Below, in pieces: positions 6,201 through 9,134 of a stretch of 9,134 nt of DNA; position 1 is the stretch's first letter; every line of letters starts with the position of its first letter. The stretch is from Elusimicrobiota bacterium (GTDB taxonomy: Bacteria; CG03; SLGR01; JAGXOG01): assembly GCA_027858455.1 (NCBI GenBank), contig JAQICQ010000004.1, positions 1-9,134 on the forward strand, written 5' to 3'. The notes under the pieces were generated by a model that saw only the letters and a list, made by a program, of their open reading frames with translations, did no database searches and was not told the origin of the DNA. The translations under genes were made by a program, and so were the position numbers.

Positions 6201-9134
6201 CGACGATAAGAACTGGACATTTACTGATATTACAGGAACTTCCTATGACCTTCATCAGGTTACAAACGTGCAGGTGTCATTAAGAAGAGATCCGGATGTC
6301 TGGTGGAACGGTTCCGGATGGGATTCAGCGTTTGCAAATATGCAGTGGGTTGATGCGGCAACTTCCGATGGTTATCTTAACTGGACGGTTTCAGGCATAA
6401 ACTGGGAAGACGGCAGAAATCATCAGATATGGGTAAGGGTATATGACGAAGCGGGGAACAAGACCGCATATAAATCAGATACTGACTCGGATATAGAACT
6501 GAATCAGAACTATTTGTTACAGTTTCAGTATGATGAATCTACGCCCACAGCAAACGTTGAATATCCTGTAAATACATCCTCATATAATACTAAAATCCAG
6601 ACTTTTACGGGAACAGCAACAGATTATCCGACACCAAATAGTGGTGTCAGTATAGTGAAATTAAAAATCACCCGAGATAACGGAGATTACTGGGATGGTT
6701 CAATTTGGGGCGGTGAGATATCAAGGTTTGCCGATTATCCTGCCGGGCCGGATGACTGGCAGTACGGCATAAATACCGGTGATTTAAATACTTTCTATGA
6801 AAATAATGAAGAGACATATTATATAAAAACCTATGCAAAGGATAATGCCGGAAATGAAAGTACATATATACTTGATACGACATATTATTATGATGTTGTT
6901 AAACCAACATCTTCTATAGATTATCCTGTTGACGGTCAGTACTATACTGCCGGCGACGGAGTGGATACCGAAATATCCGGCGGCCATTACGACGGGTTTA
7001 CCGGCATAGATTTTGTAAAGGTTAAGGTTTCTTCAGGGGCGTATTACTGGAGCGGTTCTTCATGGACAACGACGGATATGTATTCTAATACAGATGCGAC
7101 TGTCCATTCTTCTTCCTGGACTTATTCGGCTCCGGATCTTCCGTCCTGGGACGATGCCGCGGTTTATAATATTACTACTTTTGTAAAGGATAAAGCAGGT
7201 ATGGTTCAAAATTCTACTCCGACAGTTTCATTTACTTATGATACCACCGAACCGGTATCTTTCATGGCTATACCTCAAGATGGGTTAATGTATGAGGCTA
7301 TGGATATTGTAAAGAGTTCTGCGACAGACGCGCTTTCGGGGGTATCAACTATAGATATTTCTATTCAGCGCCTTACGGATAATTGGTACTGGAACGCAGT
7401 TAATTCTACATGGACGGTTTCGGTGGTTTACAATACAACGACTATAAACAGCGGATTTTACGAGCTGGATACTTCAACAATTGAATGGGTCAATAATGTT
7501 AATTACAGGGTGACTTCAAAAGCAAGTGATAATGTCGGTATAGCCGAAACCGGATTAGCCGATGAATCAAGAGCTGATTTTACATTTGTAAAACCTGCGG
7601 TGGAATTCTCACTTGAAGATTCCGGAGGCAGTGATCTTGAAGGATATAATACTACTGCGGGTCAGCAGTTTGATGTTAGGGTAAGAGCGCTTAACGAGGA
7701 CGGAACTCCCGCTCTGGCATTTAATAAAACAGTGACTTTTACAACATCGGACACATCCGGTGAATACACATTGCCGGGTAATTATAAATTTGATGTAAGC
7801 GACAGCGGGGTGAAGGACTTTGATTTTGCTACTTCTACCGGAATTATATTAAAAGATTCTGACCCGCAGACTCAGTGGGTCAAGGTAGAATGTGTAGAGG
7901 GCGCGCCGCCTGCATCAGATACGGATAACCTTACGGTTAAATGGGATAAAGCAGACCATTTTAAAGTTACAAATATACCCGCAGGTGTAACAGCAGGCGA
8001 TAAAATTTCACCGACTGTAACGGTCTATGACGGTATATGGGGCAGCGACGGAAATGTAGTTAAGGATTACCGCTACGATGTTGACTTCTTAAGCGATGAT
8101 ACTCAGGCGACATTACCTACTTATACTTTTACTTCCTCAACCGACCAGGGTGTTCATACTTTTAATGCAGGCGGAGGAGAACTTGTTCTTAAAACTACCA
8201 CAGAAAGCGGCTGGTATGTAAGAGGCAGGGATGTTTCAACGACATCAATATACGGTGAAGTTACAGGCATTACTGTCGGCCCCGCCGGATTAGATCATTT
8301 TGCAGTAAGCGGCCTGCCGGATCCGTATACCGCAGGTATATCTACCGGTCTTATTGTAGAAGCGCAAGATGTCTATAATAATACCAAGACTGATTATTCG
8401 GGAACCGTGACAGCAACCTCGGCCGATACAGGCGCCTTATTAGAGCTGCCCGCTTCCTATACTTTCACAACTATAGGCGCCGGTGCCGATGGCGGCATAC
8501 ATCAATTTAAAGGCGCAACTTCAACCGATACAGTACATCTTGTTACCGTTGGAAGCCAGTATGTTAGATATTATGATTCAAGTTTTTCAGATAAGAGAGG
8601 AAAACAGACAGTAACGGTTGAGCCGGCGACAAGAGACCACTATATTGTTTCTATGTCCACAAACATAAATGCCGGAAATTATAACAGCATTACCGTTACC
8701 GCGAAAGATCTATTTAATAATACCGACACCAATAATACCGACGCTATACAGTTTCAGACTGATAATCCGGCTTATGACCTGCCGGCGGTTGGTGCCCAGC
8801 TTGTAAGCGGCCAAAAGACATGGACCGGCGCCTCGGCCGTAATGCTTAATAAATCTTCATGGACCCCGACAGGACAACTGACGGATCCGTGGAAGGTTTC
8901 TGCGGCATGGACGGGGAACCCGGGATTAATAAACGGCACGGCAACCGGGATTTTAGTCAACCCGAAACCGGCTGATAATTTTAAAGTCAGCGGGATACCG
9001 AGTCCGTTTAATCCTCCCGACCACGGAGGCAGCAACGGTTTTTATGTGACCGCGCAGGATGAATACGATAACAGAGATGTTAATTATTCTTCAACTATAA
9101 CCTTTACTTCGAATAACGGCAACTGGACGGTCTC
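1..9134 (+). CDS. Internal part of a giant modular Ig-like repeat surface protein (both ends missing)
   Basis: Frame 1 is open across the entire window, giving 3,044 codons with no stop. Start and stop lie outside, so no ribosome binding site or N-terminus can be assigned. The translation is a chain of 27 beta-sandwich-like modules: 15 of type A (YWdGsgW and DnAGN signatures), one of type C, and 11 of type B (TAG...A.D.y.N, LP.nYtF, GvHtF signatures). The sequence is rich in Thr, Ser, Gly, Asp, Tyr and Trp. It has only five cysteines by hand count (codons at 2014, 4336, 4870, 5188, 7891). There are no hydrophobic membrane-length stretches. This profile fits a secreted or surface stalk/adhesin of bacterial Ig-like (Big/invasin-like) repeats. 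Adhesion or cell-contact function is inference; no enzymatic domain is seen. The partial protein already exceeds 3,000 residues. The gene as a coding unit is near certain; its name and function are not known. Confidence 0.96.
268..642 (+). repeat. Type A module 2 (degenerate aromatic signature)
   Basis: Residues 90-214. It has the standard 'P....QPADGSYK' edge and a 'GNAED' turn, and ends with DYAGNTE and the FTWDLTKP linker. The YWdG signature is altered to YYAG at 424-435, and the following loop is longer than usual. There is no counterpart at the +4.5 kb position, which falls inside the type B array. Confidence 0.75.
643..966 (+). repeat. Type C module 3 (no YWdG signature)
   Basis: Residues 215-322. 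It starts like its neighbours (PTFTVISPSTG) and ends with DLAGNSD and a YDATPP linker, but the middle differs. It reads 'tLsVnYrnSEeLnaGklvFtaet' and then 'GEHTTTSFNDPLTDGNRYTL', with no YWdGsgW motif. From general knowledge of giant bacterial repeat proteins, this resembles the Ig-like repeat type that reads 'vsYtlSE.l..Gti.ft......G.h......l.dg..Yt'. It is the only such module in the window and sits just before the left edge of super-repeat copy 1. Confidence 0.7.
967..1323 (+). repeat. Type A module 4 (pairs with module 11)
   Basis: Residues 323-441. YVTYP edge, GTSSDP turn, VKITI strand, YWDGSAW at 1120-1140, SFDNAG and FIYDESLP linker. Slot-specific similarity to module 11 (5452-5829) lies in the 'I.GT.SDP..S.I.S' segment after the edge strand. 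Confidence 0.85.
1324..1644 (+). repeat. Type A module 5 (pairs with module 12)
   Basis: Residues 442-548; at 107 residues it is the shortest complete type A module here. It carries the textbook signature YWDGSGW at 1450-1470, followed by 'tgSETWLt' and 'YKVRARAYDTAGNE'. The linker is degenerate (FYGDVTDP instead of f.YDtt.P). Its partner at 5830-6168 carries the same exact YWDGSGW and ETWL residues. Confidence 0.85.
1645..2028 (+). repeat. Type A module 6 (extended C-terminal hairpin; pairs with module 13)
   Basis: Residues 549-676, 128 residues. The aromatic signature is altered to NYYDGSDF (from 1807), and DnAGN is replaced by EDAALTE. An extra stretch before the linker (SGSTGNYDLILSTAHLQC) lengthens the last strand pair. 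Module 13 (6169-6543) has an extension in the same position (SDTDSDIELNQNYLLQF), which supports slot-by-slot homology. It contains one of the protein's rare cysteines (2014-2016). Confidence 0.8.
2029..2400 (+). repeat. Type A module 7 (pairs with module 14)
   Basis: Residues 677-800. The 'DAEDFPAVNSGLAQVKIAL' segment matches 'TATDYPTPNSGVSIVKLKI' of module 14, sharing D-aromatic-P, NSG and VK. Signature YWTGVGW at 2191-2211; the end reads KDNASSEE and then KYDVTAP. Confidence 0.85.
2401..2748 (+). repeat. Type A module 8 (best-conserved pair, with module 15)
   Basis: Residues 801-916. Distinctive features are YPVD, GDGVDT, YYWTGSSWTTT and MYSNT followed by AT and SSWTY. All of these recur in module 15 at exactly 4,503 bases downstream, and both modules are 116 residues long. 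About 62 of 116 residues are identical by hand alignment. The GDGVDT insertion between edge strand and first sheet strand is unique to these two modules in the window. Confidence 0.88.
2749..3099 (+). repeat. Type A module 9 (last before the B array; pairs with module 16)
   Basis: Residues 917-1033. The edge reads PQNNLTYEYM against PQDGLMYEAM in module 16, followed in both by 'DA.SG..T'. The C-terminal half has 'WSLDSSTIPW...NYKV' and DNVGILET, matching 'YELDTSTIEW...NYRV' and DNVGIAET. The aromatic signature is expanded (NYWSWDFSGSTW from 2893). The usual YD linker is replaced by KYVKPA leading into the B array. Confidence 0.88.
3100..3420 (+). repeat. Type B module 1 (pairs with B1' at 7594)
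   Basis: Residues 1034-1140. After the VKPA junction it reads THLTIIDMPTSVTAG, ITVRALNED, STVTFTSDD, FPVNYHYTTTDAGEHVF, RTAG and IQVSD. RALNED recurs in B1' at an offset of 4,512 bases. It is a canonical bacterial Ig-like (Big/invasin-like) repeat by its TAG, 'V.A.(D/E)' and 'TVTFtS.D' landmarks. Confidence 0.85.
3421..3771 (+). repeat. Type B module 2 (conserved loop insertion; pairs with B2')
   Basis: Residues 1141-1257. The usual 'A.D.y.N....Y' loop is longer by four residues: YDEIFAPNGNIVKDY (3499-3543). It matches YDGIWGSDGNVVKDY in B2' (8026-8070). LPSNYTFTT, DGVHTF and GGGEL then follow, and RDVST with a 'G.(I/V)TGI.V.P' tail is also shared with B2'. Confidence 0.87.
3772..4110 (+). 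repeat. Type B module 3 (pairs with B3')
   Basis: Residues 1258-1370. GLPDPYTAG at 3790-3816 recurs exactly at 8311-8337. The LP.nYtF strand is followed by a slot-specific longer loop: FTTIG, then a DDGLHQFNG segment, then TSTNTV, LVTAG and QYVR. The tail KGTQTVTVE matches RGKQTVTVE in the partner. This is the best-conserved B pair. Confidence 0.88.
4111..4419 (+). repeat. Type B module 4 (short, degenerate)
   Basis: Residues 1371-1473. It begins DHFEVTMTTNVTAG, has 'VKAVDTYGN' and VSFTSDN, but lacks the LP.nYtF and GvHtF strand signature; a shorter TFTTWITLKAA stretch takes its place. It pairs by position with B4' (8635), which begins DHYIVSMSTNINAG. Contains a cysteine at 4336-4338. Confidence 0.78.
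4420..4734 (+). repeat. Type B module 5 (short, degenerate)
   Basis: Residues 1474-1578. TQLTISNMSSEVDAG start, INAKDQYNN and STVTFHTGG are recognisable. The LP.nYtF strand is missing, and a 'TKTITSGAVVANVKFITAG' stretch is present instead. It ends with the IKVNPATA join to the next module. Confidence 0.78.
4735..5061 (+). repeat. Type B module 6 (canonical; ends first B array)
   Basis: Residues 1579-1687. It has all B landmarks: DSFQVVLP, VVTALDQYGNT, STVTFSCD, LPSDYIF, TDQGVHTF and WSVNAED. TDQGVHTF also occurs exactly in B2' (8140-8163). The array closes with VKVLLPP, and type A begins again directly without a linker of its own. Confidence 0.82.
5062..5451 (+). repeat. Type A module 10 (first after B array)
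   Basis: Residues 1688-1817; at 130 residues it is the longest type A module in the window. The edge reads STITMPLSNSRYYQLP, and a long loop precedes YWRGGVSW at 5227-5250. EKWLATPF and a tryptophan-rich TWTVN follow. It ends SYDTLYGTE and IIDTGKP. The position 4.5 kb upstream holds the type C module, so this slot is not conserved between super-repeat copies. Confidence 0.82.
5452..5829 (+). repeat. Type A module 11 (pairs with module 4)
   Basis: Residues 1818-1943. ETPADGNNY edge, GTASDP turn and KVEIQI strand are standard. The aromatic signature is eroded to YYYDAAGS (5605-5628), losing both tryptophans. DNTGNAE and VTYDTGVP end the module. Confidence 0.82.
5830..6168 (+). repeat. Type A module 12 (pairs with module 5)
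   Basis: Residues 1944-2056. A clean consensus member: SPADGAVS edge, GTAED, VKVRI, YWDGSGW at 5959-5979, AETWLSGASGSW, YYFTSRSTDTAGNTE and FIYDTTNP linker. Confidence 0.87.
6169..6543 (+). repeat. Type A module 13 (pairs with module 6)
   Basis: Residues 2057-2181. The signature is VWWNGSGW (from 6298) with Trp in place of Tyr. IWVRVYDEAGN is followed by the slot-specific C-terminal extension before QYDESTP, as in module 6. The edge strand is unusual (VTNISNGDDKNWTF). Confidence 0.83.
6544..6903 (+). repeat. Type A module 14 (pairs with module 7)
   Basis: Residues 2182-2301. VEYPVNTSSYN edge, GTATDYP with NSG, VKLKITRD, YWDGSIW at 6688-6708, YIKTYAKDNAGNE and YYYDVVKP linker. Shares 'D-aromatic-P..NSG...VK' with module 7. 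Confidence 0.87.
6904..7251 (+). repeat. Type A module 15 (best-conserved pair, with module 8)
   Basis: Residues 2302-2417. YPVDGQYYTAGDGVDTE, then YYWSGSSWTTT at 7042-7074 and DMYSNT, with SSWTY further on. The end VSFTYDTT matches module 8 exactly over 23 bases (7225-7247 with 2722-2744). DKAG is followed by MVQ rather than N.e. Confidence 0.88.
7252..7593 (+). repeat. Type A module 16 (last before the second B array; pairs with module 9)
   Basis: Residues 2418-2531. PQDGLMYEAM edge, DALSGVST, expanded signature NWYWNAVNSTW (7381-7413), YELDTSTIEW and DNVGIAET. It ends FTFVKPA, repeating the VKPA junction that joins module 9 to B1. Confidence 0.87.
7594..7953 (+). repeat. Type B module 1' (pairs with B1)
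   Basis: Residues 2532-2651. Longer than B1 by 13 residues, with an extended start (SLEDSGGSDLEGYNTTAG). VRALNED is kept, then KTVTFTTSD and LPGNYKF. The GvHtF strand is eroded to GVKDFDF. Contains the window's last cysteine (7891-7893). Confidence 0.83.
7954..8292 (+). repeat. Type B module 2' (pairs with B2)
   Basis: Residues 2652-2764. DHFKVTNIPAGVTAG, the conserved long loop YDGIWGSDGNVVKDY, DVDFLSDD, LPTYTFTSSTDQGVHTF, GGGEL and RDVST. The LP strand has lost one residue compared with LPSNYTF of B2. Confidence 0.87.
8293..8634 (+). repeat. Type B module 3' (pairs with B3)
   Basis: Residues 2765-2878. GLPDPYTAG, VEAQDVYNNTKTDYSG, LPASYTFTTIG, GIHQFKG, TSTDTV, QYVR and KQTVTVE. Nearly the same length as B3 (114 against 113 residues), with every slot-specific loop retained. 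Confidence 0.88.
8635..8973 (+). repeat. Type B module 4' (degenerate)
   Basis: Residues 2879-2991. DHYIVSMSTNINAG start, ITVTAKDLFNNT and IQFQTDN are clear. The LP strand reads DLPAVGAQLVSGQKTWTG and is not canonical. Ten residues longer than B4, so the pairing is supported mainly by position and by the DH(F/Y).V.M.TN start. Confidence 0.78.
8974..9134 (+). repeat. Type B module 5' (cut by window edge)
   Basis: Residues 2992-3044 plus two bases. DNFKVSGIPSPF start, then VTAQDEYDNRDVNYSS and TITFTSNNG. The 'VNP..AD.F.V' join is closer to module B6 (4735) than to B5 (4420), so the slot assignment is open. Confidence 0.75.

Larger units (their letters stand above)
5452..8973 (+). repeat. Super-repeat copy 2: ten-module block (six A, four B)
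   Basis: This is the second copy of the block at 967-4419. The best-conserved pair is 2401-2748 with 6904-7251. Both are exactly 348 bases, and about half of the 116 residues are identical by hand alignment. They include a 23-base exact nucleotide match at 2722-2744 and 7225-7247 encoding the VSFTYDTT linker. The third B modules (3772 and 8293) share GLPDPYTAG, KTDY, FTTIG and QTVTVE. Elsewhere codons differ even where residues agree, so the duplication looks old. The copy probably continues past the right edge of the window. Confidence 0.85.

Noticed and set aside
6668..6987. Two overlapping antisense open frames (6668-6883 and 6784-6987), one with a hydrophobic isoleucine-rich end
   Set aside because: Both are complements of Tyr/Asp/Asn-rich codons in modules 14 and 15. 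The hydrophobic stretch arises from complementing 'tat' and 'gat' rich sequence and is not evidence for a membrane protein.
967..8973. Assembly duplication as the cause of the 4.5 kb repeat
   Set aside because: The copies differ at many residues and at silent codon positions, and they carry several indels in multiples of three. An assembly artefact would give near-identical copies.
8772..9035. Antisense open frame of 87 codons
   Set aside because: Minus-strand shadow of modules B4' and B5', with a TTG start and no recognisable domain.
1..9134. CRISPR array, transposon or tandem DNA repeat as an explanation for the periodicity
   Set aside because: The periodicity is at the protein level with diverged DNA, the reading frame is preserved throughout, and no short exact direct repeats with spacers or terminal inverted repeats were seen.

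Overview
The whole window is the inside of one giant protein-coding gene on the + strand. Frame 1 (codons starting at 1, 4, 7 and so on) reads from base 1 to base 9134 without a stop, giving 3,044 complete codons plus two bases. Neither the start codon nor the stop codon is inside the window. There is no intergenic DNA, RNA gene, promoter, terminator, transposon or CRISPR array here. Every other open frame of any length is antisense to this gene.

The protein is a string of 27 beta-rich modules of about 103-130 residues each, as expected for a secreted or surface-anchored repeat protein. Three module types can be told apart by eye. Type A (15 modules) has an N-terminal 'P....YP.dg.y' edge, a 'G.A.D' turn, a 'VkikI' strand, a tryptophan-rich YWdGsgW signature, a 'Y.i..rA.DnAGN.e' strand, and an 'f.YDtt.P' linker to the next module. 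Type B (11 modules) reads 'F.V..lp...TAg....i.V.A.D.y.N....Y.gtVtF.s.d...lP.nYtFt..D.GvHtF' and resembles bacterial invasin-like/Big Ig repeats. One type C module lacks both signatures. The layout is A-A-C-A-A-A-A-A-A, then B x6, then A x7, then B x5, running off the right edge.

Above the module level there is a second order of repetition. Ten consecutive modules at 967-4419 match ten consecutive modules at 5452-8973, in the same order, with an offset of 4,485-4,533 bases (about 1,500 residues). Each slot keeps its own idiosyncrasies, such as a 4-residue insertion in the second B module and a PQ..L.YE.M edge in the last A module. The ancestral event was therefore duplication of a whole multi-module block. 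Divergence at many positions, including silent ones, argues for an old duplication rather than an assembly artefact.

The organism is probably an uncultivated bacterium. Giant Ig-like repeat genes of this style are known from groups such as Omnitrophota and Elusimicrobiota, but taxonomy cannot be fixed from this window. The function is inferred only as a long extracellular stalk, adhesin or surface filament. No catalytic domain, signal peptide, membrane segment or sorting signal is visible in this internal piece.
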